Assembly (NCBI GenBank): GCA_020052645.1
Contig: JAGVOQ010000011.1
Coordinates: 1 to 40,889, forward strand
Reading direction: 5' to 3'
Source of the DNA: Candidatus Omnitrophota bacterium
GTDB taxonomy: Bacteria > Omnitrophota > Gorgyraeia > Velamenicoccales > Velamenicoccaceae
DNA: 40,889 nucleotides
The position numbers were made by a program, and so were the translations under genes. Positions 1 to 7,172 of the stretch are shown one piece after another (position 1 is the stretch's first letter; each line of letters opens with the position of its first letter). A model generated the notes under the pieces. That model worked only from the letters and a program-made list of their open reading frames with translations. It was not told the DNA's origin and ran no database searches.

Positions 1-55
1 CAACTGGTTTATTCTATGTTATAAACTTCTTCCATAAGAAAGGAGTTACATTTCC

Positions 56-319
56 ATGCCACAAAGAAAATGCGCAGCTAAAAGACTAAGAATTGATAAA
101 AAACTCAAGCTCCATAACAACCAGCTGAAAATTGATATTAAAAAAGAACTTAAGAGTTTTCGTGCATTGGTTGCTGACGGTAAAAAAAGTGAAGCTCAGG
201 AAAAAATAAAGATTGTCTTTGCAAAACTGGACCGAGCCTCTACAAAAGGTATTTTACACAAAAACACGGCAGCCAGACGCAAATCGAATCTTTCAACAGC
301 CCTTAACTCAATTAAATAA
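56..319 (+). CDS. rpsT: 30S ribosomal protein S20
   Basis: Small basic protein of 87 residues, the usual S20 length, which binds 16S rRNA early in 30S assembly. The sequence shows the family pattern: a Lys/Arg-rich N-terminus (PQRKCAAKRLR), a charged helical middle, and the C-terminal stretch STKGILHKNTAARRKSNL that matches the conserved 'KG-hkntAaRkKS' signature. The start is supported by an AAAGGAG ribosome site about 10 bases upstream. It converges on the holA operon, and rpsT next to holA/lptE is a common bacterial neighbourhood. A solitary hairpin and a strong intrinsic terminator follow it. Confidence 0.95.
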   Translation: MPQRKCAAKRLRIDKKLKLHNNQLKIDIKKELKSFRALVADGKKSEAQEKIKIVFAKLDRASTKGILHKNTAARRKSNLSTALNSIK

Positions 320-330
320 TTTTTTTTACA

Positions 331-357
331 CCGTTAGAGAACTATGTTCTCTAACGG
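331..357 (+). repeat. Solitary perfect hairpin related to the ~115-bp repeat
   Basis: CCGTTAGAGAAC (331-342) and GTTCTCTAACGG (346-357) form a perfect 12-bp stem with a TAT loop, 11 bases after the rpsT stop. The same hairpin begins the long repeats at 7173-7286 and 38846-38960. It has no U-run directly after it, so it is a poor terminator by itself. A proper terminator follows at 379. Confidence 0.8.
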
Positions 358-378
358 GGTTTAGTTCATTTCTTTTTG

Positions 379-412
379 AAACCGCACCCTTTTTAAAGGT
401 GCGGTTTTTTTA
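379..412 (+). terminator. Intrinsic terminator after rpsT
   Basis: The 10-bp stem AAACCGCACC / GGTGCGGTTT is followed by a T-run at 404-411. It lies between the convergent rpsT and holA and ends rpsT transcription. On the minus strand the T-run is weak. Confidence 0.88.
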
Positions 413-456
413 TTACTAAACAAGTTACGGATATACCCTGATACTTATTTTAAGAT

Positions 457-1143
457 TCAGCGCGACAAATAAGAAAGCTTAACCACAAGTGTCTCTAAAA
501 TCAGCGCTTCCCTGGCAAAAGCAGAAGAAGATGACTTTAATTTTTTGTCCGCCTCTAAAATAGCCTTTAAGCCTTTTTTATAAGAATCTAAGGAAAGACG
601 CTTTTGCGTAAAAGAACGTTCCCACTGCCAAAAAAGGGCCCCGAGAATCTTAGGCTGTTGTTCTTTATATCTCAAAAGTGCCGTTAATATCATTAAAGCC
701 GTTTCCGCCTGATGAGACATAACCGCGCGGCACAGATCAAACGCATTTGAATTAACCTCAGTCTTAAAACGGATAACCTCAGCCCCGCGCTTAACGAACT
801 CTTCAACCAGATTTTCAGAATCTTTAACTTCCGGAATATCCAAAACAAGGACCGTGCGTAAAAGAGGCTTTGATAAAAAATCACTTAAGAAAGTCTGAAG
901 ATTTTTTTTAAGCTTATGCGCCCGCTTGATCACGACCAGGCGCCGCTTAGCGCCTTCCGTAGGAAAACAATCCAAGGCATTTTTAAGTATTTCTGCAGTT
1001 AAATCTTTATCGTCGGCATACAGGAGAGTAAAGTTAAGTTCTTTGAGAGTCGTGGGGAAAAGGTTTTTTTGGAAATGTTCGATTCTTTTCAGCTTCTCAG
1101 CCTCGTCGGCGCCTAAAAAAATGGAGAGGGTTGAGTCTACCAT
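457..1143 (-). CDS. holA: DNA polymerase III delta subunit, short form
   Basis: Clamp-loader delta subunit, which opens the beta sliding clamp. The identification rests on weak but consistent features. The N-terminal part (about 1-125) has the family pattern of a disordered Walker-like region followed by 'RRLVVIKRAHKLKK' and 'LLRTVLVLDIPEV'. The C-terminal helical part (about 135-228) has 'ALLRYKEQQPKILGALFWQWERSF', typical of the delta collar domain. At 228 residues it is about 100 shorter than typical HolA (about 330-345), and the central helical domain II appears to be missing. Its ATG overlaps the lptE stop by 7 bases, so the two are co-transcribed. The neighbourhood lptE-holA-rpsT supports the call. 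Confidence 0.8.
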   Translation of the reverse strand: MVDSTLSIFLGADEAEKLKRIEHFQKNLFPTTLKELNFTLLYADDKDLTAEILKNALDCFPTEGAKRRLVVIKRAHKLKKNLQTFLSDFLSKPLLRTVLVLDIPEVKDSENLVEEFVKRGAEVIRFKTEVNSNAFDLCRAVMSHQAETALMILTALLRYKEQQPKILGALFWQWERSFTQKRLSLDSYKKGLKAILEADKKLKSSSSAFAREALILETLVVKLSYLSR

Positions 1144-1676
1144 ACCTCAACGGTCGTCTCTACGATCCTGCGGGCCAGATCCTGACAGGCGTCATCCAAT
1201 CCCTGGCTTTCCGATTTGGCTGAGGGGCCTGATGCAAAATAAGACGCATCCCCGGCAAAATCATTCTTCTCCCAAAGGACTTTTTTCGTCTTGTTATCTA
1301 ACAGCACCATATGGACGAAAAGCGTGATACGGTATTCTTCCGGATTTTCATCCGAAACCCTCACAGCTTCCCGGCGATAACTGGTCAATTCGCTTTTAAG
1401 AACAACATCCGCATCTTCTTCTCTCGTAACGCGTAAATTTCCGTCCATGTTGTATTTATCAACAACAGCGTTCGTTATCTTGTTTTCAAGAAGAGGATAA
1501 TATGTCTTAAATCTTCTCCCCTCACTGTATTCAGATGTCGTATCAACCTTATTAACAAATGGTTTCACATAAATGGCTGAATACCCAGTCTTTTCAACAT
1601 AGGCACGCGTCGTATATCCGCAACCAGCGATCCCGACAGCCAACAACAAAAGAAAATACCTCAAAAGTTTGTTCAT
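1137..1676 (-). CDS. lptE: LptE-like LPS-assembly lipoprotein
   Basis: Probable outer-membrane lipoprotein that plugs LptD and helps insert lipopolysaccharide. The protein of 179 residues starts with a lipoprotein signal peptide ending in the lipobox GIAGC (Cys about 19). It continues with GYTT, a 'IYVKPFVNK' strand, 'YPLLENKITNAVVDKY' and 'DADVVLKSELTSYRREAV', the usual LptE/DUF4136-like layout of a secreted alpha/beta domain. It overlaps the upstream bamD-like gene by 4 bases (ATGA) and the downstream holA by 7 bases. The lptE-holA order is a known conserved pair. The family is divergent, so the name rests on both sequence pattern and position. Confidence 0.8.
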   Translation of the reverse strand: MNKLLRYFLLLLAVGIAGCGYTTRAYVEKTGYSAIYVKPFVNKVDTTSEYSEGRRFKTYYPLLENKITNAVVDKYNMDGNLRVTREEDADVVLKSELTSYRREAVRVSDENPEEYRITLFVHMVLLDNKTKKVLWEKNDFAGDASYFASGPSAKSESQGLDDACQDLARRIVETTVEVW

Positions 1677-2620
1677 AGCCCCTTCTTTTCAAATTCCTGC
1701 AGTTTTTCGTATGCTTTTTCAGCCCAGAGGCTGCGCGCGAAATTTTTAATCACATAATTATAATAGATCTTGGCGCTCTTGTACTCTCTTTGCTTTTCAT
1801 AAAAAGCCGCGATCTTATAGTTAGACTCAGCTTCCTTATCTTTAAGTTCAACAATCCTAGACTCGGCCTCCTTAGACAACTCCGCTTCCGGATGAGCTTT
1901 CAAAAATTCATTGAATTTATCTTTCGCTTCCTGAGTGAATGTCTGATCATAAGACGCATCTAAAGAAGATTTTGCCGCGCATTGGGCAATCTGAAATTTC
2001 GCAGGCTCAGCCCATTCACTATCGGGATATTCGTCCACAACTTTTTGAAACTCATCCGTCGCTTCCACAAAAAAACCCTTTGCTTTATAGGTCAACCCGA
2101 TTTTATATTGACTGGCCGCCGCGTATTTCCCGTAAGGCGCGTTCTCGACAATTTTTCTGAAAATCTCAATCGCGGCATTTTCTCCGGTAAAATCAATCCC
2201 GACCATCTTTTTACGATAATCCAATAATTTTTGAGCAACAATATATTCCTGCCTCAAAACATCTTCCATGCGAGTGCTGAAAGGATACTTATCCACAATC
2301 TTTTGATACGCCTGATAGGCCTCATAGTACTTACCCATCTCGTCTAAGCATAAACCCATATAATACTGGGCTTCCGGCGCCTCAACCGCATCTACGTAAT
2401 ATTTTACTAACTTTTTGAATTCCTTATGAGCCGTTGTGTAGTCTTTAGCTTCATAATAGCTTTTGGCAAATTTGAGCTGTTCCTGAGGGCTCTCTTTAGG
2501 GGCATACTTAGGGTTGGTCCATTTTTTGCTCTGTGGCGTCCAAATCCAATAGGCAAACGCTGTCGAATTCAAAGCCAACCACAAAACAAGAACAAAAATT
2601 CCTTTTTTTAGATTAATCAT
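1673..2620 (-). CDS. BamD/YbgF-like secreted TPR protein
   Basis: Periplasmic tetratricopeptide-repeat protein, most like BamD (outer-membrane protein folding) or YbgF/CpoB. A signal peptide (MINLKKGIFVLVLW...STAFA) is followed by YWIWTP and then at least five TPR-like units, for example 'AKSYYEAKDYTTAHKEFKKLVKYY', 'MGLCLDEMGKYYEAYQAYQKIVDKYP' and 'GLTYKAKGFFVEATDEFQKVVDEYPDSEWA'. The frame is open from a TTG at 2656, but the ATG at 2618-2620 places the signal peptide at the N-terminus and is preferred (315 residues). Unlike typical BamD there is no lipobox cysteine, so it would be soluble or held by partners. First gene of the lptE-holA operon. Confidence 0.78.
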   Translation of the reverse strand: MINLKKGIFVLVLWLALNSTAFAYWIWTPQSKKWTNPKYAPKESPQEQLKFAKSYYEAKDYTTAHKEFKKLVKYYVDAVEAPEAQYYMGLCLDEMGKYYEAYQAYQKIVDKYPFSTRMEDVLRQEYIVAQKLLDYRKKMVGIDFTGENAAIEIFRKIVENAPYGKYAAASQYKIGLTYKAKGFFVEATDEFQKVVDEYPDSEWAEPAKFQIAQCAAKSSLDASYDQTFTQEAKDKFNEFLKAHPEAELSKEAESRIVELKDKEAESNYKIAAFYEKQREYKSAKIYYNYVIKNFARSLWAEKAYEKLQEFEKKGL

Positions 2621-2639
2621 GACCTTTAATTTATCACAA

Positions 2640-2760
2640 CCCCAACGGGTTGTCAATGAAGGGATATGGGATCAGAATCAGGCATCGGGTATCGGCAATC
2701 TTTTCCCGCTCTTTCTGTTGCCTGTTACCCGTTCCCTGTTGCCTGAACCTGTCTATTTAC
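2640..2760. repeat. Spacer of degenerate CTGTTGCCTG-type words
   Basis: The spacer between the bamD-like gene and dusB is built of imperfect copies of short words such as CTGTTGCCTGTTACCC, TTCCCTGTTGCCTG, and partly complementary ones such as GGCATCGGG and GGTATCGG. Related words recur at 13520-13560 before purM. No reading frame or known RNA is recognisable. Confidence 0.55.
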
Positions 2761-2776
2761 CTAAAAATGATCAATC

Positions 2777-2805
2777 TAGACTAAAAATCATTTTTCTTAT
2801 ACAAT
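2777..2805 (+). promoter_or_regulatory. Sigma-70-type promoter of dusB, leaderless
   Basis: TAGACT (2777-2782), 17-base spacer, TACAAT (2800-2805). The ATG of dusB begins 6 bases after the -10 box, where transcription itself should start, so the message would be leaderless. No Shine-Dalgarno sequence is present. Confidence 0.65.
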
Positions 2806-2811
2806 ACAGCC

Positions 2812-3777
2812 ATGCTAAAAATCGGAAATCTCGAGCTTGAATCCAATGTCCTTTGCGCGCCTTTGGCGGGCATCAGTGACTCTTCCTACAGGATTCTCTG
2901 CAGAAAGTACGGCGCCAAATTTACTTTTATCGAAATGATCAATGCCCGGGCTATTTCTTACAAAAGTAAGAAGACGAAAAAAATGCTCGAAACAGACCCA
3001 AAAGACTCACCCATCGGGATCCAGATATTAGGGGCAGAGCTTCCTTATCTCTTAAAGGCGCTGGATATTATCAAACCTTACGACTTCGACCTTTTGGATT
3101 TTAACGCCGCATGCCCTGTGCGGAAAGTTTGCCGCCGGCAAGAAGGCGCGGCCCTTATGAAAGATCCAAAAAAATTACAAAAGATCCTTAAAGGCATTGT
3201 GCAGCACTGGGGAAAACCCGTCACCATAAAAATTCGAAGCGGTTGGGATCAAGACAATCGAAACGCGGTCTTGGTAGGTCAACTCGCCCAGGAAGCCGGC
3301 ATTGCCGCACTCTTTATCCATGGCCGCGACAAACATCAACTTTATAAAGGCGGAGTTGACTATTCGATCATTGCAGATGTTAAAAAAGCGCTCTCTATCC
3401 CCGTCATCGCCAGCGGAGACATCTGGAATGCCGTCCTAGCAAAAAAGATGTTCGATGAAACCGGCTGTGACGGAATTTTAGTCGCCCGCGGCGCTCTCGG
3501 AAATCCCTGGATTTTTAAAGAACTGGAGGCCTACCTTAAAAACCGCCCCCTCCCGCCGCTTCCTTCGACAGAAGAAGTCATTAAGGCTTTTCACCAACAT
3601 CTTGAACTCTCTATTCAAGAACATGGCGAGGATAACGGCGCAGCTCTTATGCGAAAATACGTCGGCTGGTACTTTAAAAGCAGGCATTGCGTCCGGGTTC
3701 TTCGCCAAAAAGCTAACGGGCTAAAAACAAGGAATGATTTTTTAGCCCTTTTTGATCTGGCTTTACAAATTTCCTGA
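2812..3777 (+). CDS. dus: tRNA-dihydrouridine synthase
   Basis: FMN enzyme that reduces specific uridines in tRNA D-loops using NADPH. It has 321 residues, normal for bacterial Dus (DusB type). Motifs in order are the FMN-binding start 'APLAGISDSSYRILCRKYGA', 'FNAACPVRKV' with the catalytic cysteine, 'TIKIRSGWD' with the conserved lysine, 'FIHGRDKHQLYKG' with the histidine, and 'VIASGDIWN' and 'DGILVARGALGNPWIF' of the TIM-barrel phosphate site. The C-terminus carries the helical tRNA-binding domain. It stands alone between oppositely oriented genes with its own promoter, whose position implies a leaderless mRNA. DusB is the likely subtype, but the exact target uridine cannot be told from sequence alone. 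Confidence 0.93.
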   Translation: MLKIGNLELESNVLCAPLAGISDSSYRILCRKYGAKFTFIEMINARAISYKSKKTKKMLETDPKDSPIGIQILGAELPYLLKALDIIKPYDFDLLDFNAACPVRKVCRRQEGAALMKDPKKLQKILKGIVQHWGKPVTIKIRSGWDQDNRNAVLVGQLAQEAGIAALFIHGRDKHQLYKGGVDYSIIADVKKALSIPVIASGDIWNAVLAKKMFDETGCDGILVARGALGNPWIFKELEAYLKNRPLPPLPSTEEVIKAFHQHLELSIQEHGEDNGAALMRKYVGWYFKSRHCVRVLRQKANGLKTRNDFLALFDLALQIS

Positions 3778-3820
3778 CAATACCCTCTGCTCTTTTTTTA
3801 AAAAAAGAAAAAGCAAAATA

Positions 3821-3848
3821 TGGAAAAATCTTAAAAAAGGTTTATACT
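3821..3848 (+). promoter_or_regulatory. Promoter of the 3859 gene, leaderless
   Basis: TGGAAA (3821-3826), 16-base spacer, TATACT (3843-3848). The ATG at 3859 is only 10 bases from the -10 box, so the 5' leader would be about 4 bases at most. There is no ribosome binding site. Confidence 0.55.
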
Positions 3849-3858
3849 ATTTACTAGA

Positions 3859-4389
3859 ATGAAAAAAATCACTACAGGTATTTTTATTCTTTTTTTTATA
3901 TTCCTATTTTCGCCGCTTCTTTTCGGGGATAAATTTCAGGATGCTTTCAAAGAAAGCAACCAACCCATCGTCAAGACACAATTACCGGCCACCCCGTCAG
4001 CCAAACCGACAACGATTCAACCCATTTTTTCGACTCCTGCCTTGCCTCAATCAACAATGTCTTCAAAAAAAACATCGAATCTGATAAATATCAAACCCCT
4101 TCCTAAGGCATTGCCGTTATACACCCCAAATAAATATGAACAGCAATACCTGGATTCGCTGGCGGCTCAAGCCCTGGAGGCAGCAAAGAAAAAGAAAAAA
4201 CTGATCGAAGCGATAATAAGTGAACTTTCCGCTTATGGGCTCTATATTGTTCTCGGGCTCGTTGCTTTTGTCGTCATCTACACCATACGCAAAGATCACA
4301 AAAAACCTTCCACGCCAACCACGCCTTTCACTAGCATACCTTCAGCCTTGGACGAAAATAAAAAAGACATCTGGAGCGACGAATTCTGA
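3859..4389 (+). CDS. Secreted, tail-anchored hypothetical protein
   Basis: I do not recognise this 176-residue protein. It has an N-terminal signal peptide (MKKITTGIFILFFIFLFSPLLFG, cleavage near residue 23) and a Ser/Thr/Pro/Gln-rich region (about 35-90). A basic/coiled helix rich in Ala and Lys (about 105-120) and a second membrane segment 'LYIVLGLVAFVVIYTI' (about 128-144) follow, with a short Pro/Thr-rich, acidic tail ending KKDIWSDEF. The topology suggests an extracytoplasmic linker domain anchored to the inner membrane. The gene is monocistronic: it has its own promoter and terminator-like hairpins follow. No function can be assigned. Confidence 0.75.
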   Translation: MKKITTGIFILFFIFLFSPLLFGDKFQDAFKESNQPIVKTQLPATPSAKPTTIQPIFSTPALPQSTMSSKKTSNLINIKPLPKALPLYTPNKYEQQYLDSLAAQALEAAKKKKKLIEAIISELSAYGLYIVLGLVAFVVIYTIRKDHKKPSTPTTPFTSIPSALDENKKDIWSDEF

Positions 4390-4416
4390 ATTCGTCCTGC
4401 TTTTAGGACGAATTCA
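4387..4416 (+). terminator. Hairpin overlapping the stop codon of the 3859 gene
   Basis: TGAATTCGTCC (4387-4397) pairs perfectly with GGACGAATTCA (4406-4416). The stem includes the TGA stop. A modest T-run follows only about 13 bases later, so it may protect the 3' end rather than terminate by itself. Confidence 0.55.
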
Positions 4417-4504
4417 TCCTTGATGGTTTTTCCTCTATGCAATAATCAGGCAACTGTCAAGGATCCAAAATAAATAAAAAGATTTCGAAATATGTAGAAA
4501 TAAA

Positions 4505-4534
4505 AAAAGCCTCTCTTTAAAAAGAGAGGCTTTT
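4505..4534. terminator. Bidirectional intrinsic terminator
   Basis: AAAAGCCTCTCTTT and AAAGAGAGGCTTTT form a 14-bp stem between the convergent 3859 gene and the Nudix gene. The minus-strand side has the longer T-run, so it mainly ends the long minus-strand operon. Confidence 0.88.
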
Positions 4535-4586
4535 GAAATTAATTGAAATAACGGTTAAGCAATAAATTTCTTAGGCAAAGCCGAAC

Positions 4587-5366
4587 TTATTTCAAATTCA
4601 AATTTTTCCGCTTCAGATAATCTTCTAAAACATCTTGATGATCAAATGCCAAGTGGAGCTTCTGCCATTCATGAGGTTTAAAAATTTTGGCTTCCAGCGC
4701 GTCAGAAGCGCCGCAAGGCACACCTTTCGCCTGACAAACAAAAACAGTCGTGACGGTCTGAAAACGCGAATCACGCGACGGATGCGAATACGTATGCAGT
4801 TGTTTTAAATTCTTCACATTCAAGCCTGTTTCTTCCTTGGCTTCACGCTCAACCGCAGCCTCAAGCGTTTCTCCGTAATCCACAAACCCTCCGGGAATCG
4901 CCCAGCCAAACGGAGGATTGCTGCGCTTGATCAACACAACCCCGCGAGAAACTTCAATGATCGCGTCCACTGTTACAAACGGCCCCTGCGTCAACACATT
5001 CAAAAGATGCGATAAATATCCATGGATCGTTTTATGAAAAATTCCAAAAATATTTTTGTCGGATAGAACAATGTCAATCTTCTTTACACGCGTCTTCTCT
5101 TCTTTGACAAAACGATAGATTTCCTGAGAAATGATCTTGGCCATAGCAACTGGCGCAAAGTTTTCTGTTGCAGACCGTGACACAAAAAATTTAACCTTAC
5201 TTTTACGCAAATGTTTCGCGCACCTTAAAGCAAAAACACACGCCTGACGCACATTCCTCTCGTTCACGTGCTCTATCGCCCCTGCCAAAACCGCCTCATC
5301 CAGATCAACAACACTGGGGGTTTTCTTGCCCTCGATGATTTTAAGTTCAACGCCTTTAATAATCAT
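4587..5366 (-). CDS. Two-domain Nudix hydrolase
   Basis: 259 residues. The C-terminal half (about 128-259) is a Nudix domain: 'GPFVTVDAIIEV', then the Nudix box 'GGFVDYGETLEAAVEREAKEETGLNV', which keeps the G-x5-E-x7-RE-x2-EE-x-G metal-binding pattern, followed by 'HTYSHPSRDSRFQTVTTVFVCQA'. This resembles ADP-ribose or nicotinamide-nucleotide Nudix enzymes. The N-terminal half (about 1-125) is a separate alpha/beta domain with 'GAIEHVNERNVRQACVFALRCA' and 'IDIVLSDKNIFGIFHKTIHGYLSHL', which looks faintly like the distal part of a macro domain. That is only a hint. The start has AAGGA 6 bases upstream, inside a word-repeat spacer. Last gene of the minus-strand run. Confidence 0.82.
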   Translation of the reverse strand: MIIKGVELKIIEGKKTPSVVDLDEAVLAGAIEHVNERNVRQACVFALRCAKHLRKSKVKFFVSRSATENFAPVAMAKIISQEIYRFVKEEKTRVKKIDIVLSDKNIFGIFHKTIHGYLSHLLNVLTQGPFVTVDAIIEVSRGVVLIKRSNPPFGWAIPGGFVDYGETLEAAVEREAKEETGLNVKNLKQLHTYSHPSRDSRFQTVTTVFVCQAKGVPCGASDALEAKIFKPHEWQKLHLAFDHQDVLEDYLKRKNLNLK

Positions 5367-5369
5367 AAA

Positions 5370-5608
5370 ATTCCTTCGTCCTTCTATCTTTTAAAAGTTC
5401 CGTAATGTTGCGTCAGGTTTTTTAAGGTTTTTTGGGTTGCCTTTGCACCTTTTTTCTCTTAATCTTCTATCTTCGAACTTCTAACTTCAAACCTCGATCT
5501 TCTTTTTTACTCGTCCCTCGTCCTTTCGTCCTTCGTCTTTCAGTCTTCCGACTTCAGTTTTCGGTCTTCAGTTTTTCTTAGCCTTAACCTGAACCTTAAC
5601 CTATTCTT
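5370..5608. repeat. Degenerate word-repeat spacer
   Basis: A purine-rich (minus strand) spacer of about 240 bp with no gene, made of drifting short words. Read on the minus strand these are AGGTTAAGGTTCAGG, GAAGACTGAAAGACG, GAAGGACGAAAGGACGAG and GAACTTTTAAAAG. The first family recurs between gcvT and gcvH, and the last recurs before purF. The nearest copy supplies the ribosome site of the Nudix gene. Confidence 0.65.
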
Positions 5609-5611
5609 CTT

Positions 5612-7120
5612 TTAACTTGTGTCTTGTGACGTTGTCCCCTTCGGGGAGGCTCCGCTTCGCTTCGCACTGACTTTTTGACCTTTTGCTTTTCCCTCTTCAA
5701 CCAATTTCTTAGCTAATGCCAACGCCTCTGTCTTTGAAGTTACCTCACCCGCCGCCTGCGCTTCTTCAACAGAATTTAATAAAGTTGAAAAGAGAGGCCC
5801 TGGGGGTAGCTTTAATTTTTTGATCAGATCATTGCCATTGATCAAACGCTTGAACGGTTTTGCTTTCAACATTTCAAAGTATTTTTTGATCAAAGAAAAA
5901 GACACGTGTTCATGCCTTAAGCGGCTCTCCGCGGTGGCCATGGGACCGCGCGTGGCGCGTTGATCAGCGATAGATACAAGAAGGACACTTAAAGCCTCTT
6001 CTTTTGTATCGCGAAAATACCGATGGATCGCTCGCGCGCTCAAGATTTTATTATCCGCCAGATATCCAGGCCTTAAATGCCAAAAAATAATCGTATCTAA
6101 GGCAAATTTTTCTCTTGTTGAAAGCTTCAGCTTATCAACAACCTCGTCACAAATAATGCGGCCGATGCGTTCATGCCCGTGAAACATTGTCTTTCCGGCC
6201 TTTACTTCATAAGCCTGAGGCTTGCCGATGTCATGCAAAAGAGCCGCCATCTTAATAAGTTGACGCCGCTTTCTGCCTCCCGACATTTCTTCATCAAGAT
6301 ATTTAACGATATCTTTATCATTTTTTAACTTATCAATCAATTCTTCAATTTTTTTAAGCGTTTCTAAGGAATGCCCCCATACATCCAGATGATGATAGGC
6401 GCCCTGACGGACCTGATGCATAATGCGCACCTGTGGAATAACAATCTCTAAAATATGAAGCTCATCCAAAAGGGTAATCGTAGACCAGGCTCGATCAACG
6501 TTTAAGATCTTAAAAAGCTCATCCCGCATCCTCTCGCCCGCTACAGGACGAAGGCTCTCTTTCTTTTTTTTGATCAATTCCAAAGTTTTTTGAAAAATAC
6601 GGAACTTATGGATCGCGCTCAAACTAAAAGCCCTCAGGATCCTTAAAGCATCATCGTCAAATGAATGAACTCCGACGTGACGAACGATTCTTTTCTTCAA
6701 ATCCGAACAGGCCCCGCAGCAATCTATCAAGGGTTGGTCGTCGAAAGGAATTTTCGCGGCCAAAGTATTAATGGTGAAATCCCTTTTCAAAAGATCTTCT
6801 TTCAAGGTTGCCCCGCGAAAATCGACAAAATCAAACGTCATTGTACGATTACTTTTTTTATCTTTAAAAACGACGCGGCTGCATCCATTTTCTCTATCTA
6901 AAATAACAAATCCAGCTTTAAGTTTATTGGCGAGCCGCCGGCCAAAATCTATAGCGCCGCGGCTTACAGAAAAATCCAGATCCAAGGATTCTTTCTCAAG
7001 ACCCAACACAAAGTCCCTCAAAAACCCTCCGACCAGATAAATCTCTTTTTTTTCTTCTTTAGCTAAAGAAACGAGGGTTAAGAATGGTTTTGATTTAAAA
7101 ATGGGGTGGTTGAGGACCAT
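5612..7120 (-). CDS. CCA-adding / poly(A) polymerase family nucleotidyltransferase with HD domain
   Basis: Class II nucleotidyltransferase, predicted to build or repair the 3' CCA end of tRNA or to add A residues. In order: the head domain with 'YLVGGFLRDFVLG' and the metal-binding 'LDLDFSV' (about 28-52), 'DLLKRDFTINTLA' (about 108-120), the RNA-binding 'HSFDDDALRILRAFSLSAI', and an HD domain 'MAALLHDIGKPQAYEV...HGHERIGRII' (about 290-325). It has 502 residues. The final 20 or so residues (SAKRSGASPKGTTSQDTS) are encoded by a small palindromic element also found inside purQ and are probably not part of the ancestral enzyme. No clear ribosome site precedes the ATG. The gene lies 52 bases after the end of the 7173-7286 repeat. 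Sequence does not decide between CCA and poly(A) activity. Confidence 0.88.
   Translation of the reverse strand: MVLNHPIFKSKPFLTLVSLAKEEKKEIYLVGGFLRDFVLGLEKESLDLDFSVSRGAIDFGRRLANKLKAGFVILDRENGCSRVVFKDKKSNRTMTFDFVDFRGATLKEDLLKRDFTINTLAAKIPFDDQPLIDCCGACSDLKKRIVRHVGVHSFDDDALRILRAFSLSAIHKFRIFQKTLELIKKKKESLRPVAGERMRDELFKILNVDRAWSTITLLDELHILEIVIPQVRIMHQVRQGAYHHLDVWGHSLETLKKIEELIDKLKNDKDIVKYLDEEMSGGRKRRQLIKMAALLHDIGKPQAYEVKAGKTMFHGHERIGRIICDEVVDKLKLSTREKFALDTIIFWHLRPGYLADNKILSARAIHRYFRDTKEEALSVLLVSIADQRATRGPMATAESRLRHEHVSFSLIKKYFEMLKAKPFKRLINGNDLIKKLKLPPGPLFSTLLNSVEEAQAAGEVTSKTEALALAKKLVEEGKAKGQKVSAKRSGASPKGTTSQDTS
5616..5671 (-). repeat. Palindromic element in the 3' end of the CCA gene
   Basis: On the minus strand a hairpin TCCCC-GAA-GGGGA sits inside a block whose two ends also match the element in purQ: GTCAG-GCG on one side, GGGGACAACG and GTCAC on the other. 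It is read in the frame giving ASPKGTTS, the same frame as the purQ copy (ASPEGTTR). The reading frame ends directly after the element. Confidence 0.7.
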
Positions 7121-7172
7121 GGGAATTTTAAAATAATTTTAGCTTTTCAAGCAGCACTTCTATTTTTGCTTA

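Noticed and set aside
331-357. Terminator of rpsT
   Set aside because: The perfect hairpin is followed by GGTTTAG rather than a T-run, and a convincing terminator lies at 379-412.
213-419. Second reading frame overlapping rpsT
   Set aside because: It runs through rpsT in another frame and across the hairpin and terminator; no protein-like features.
926-1327. 133-codon plus-strand frame opposite holA and lptE
   Set aside because: It is antisense to two well-supported genes, has biased composition and no ribosome site.
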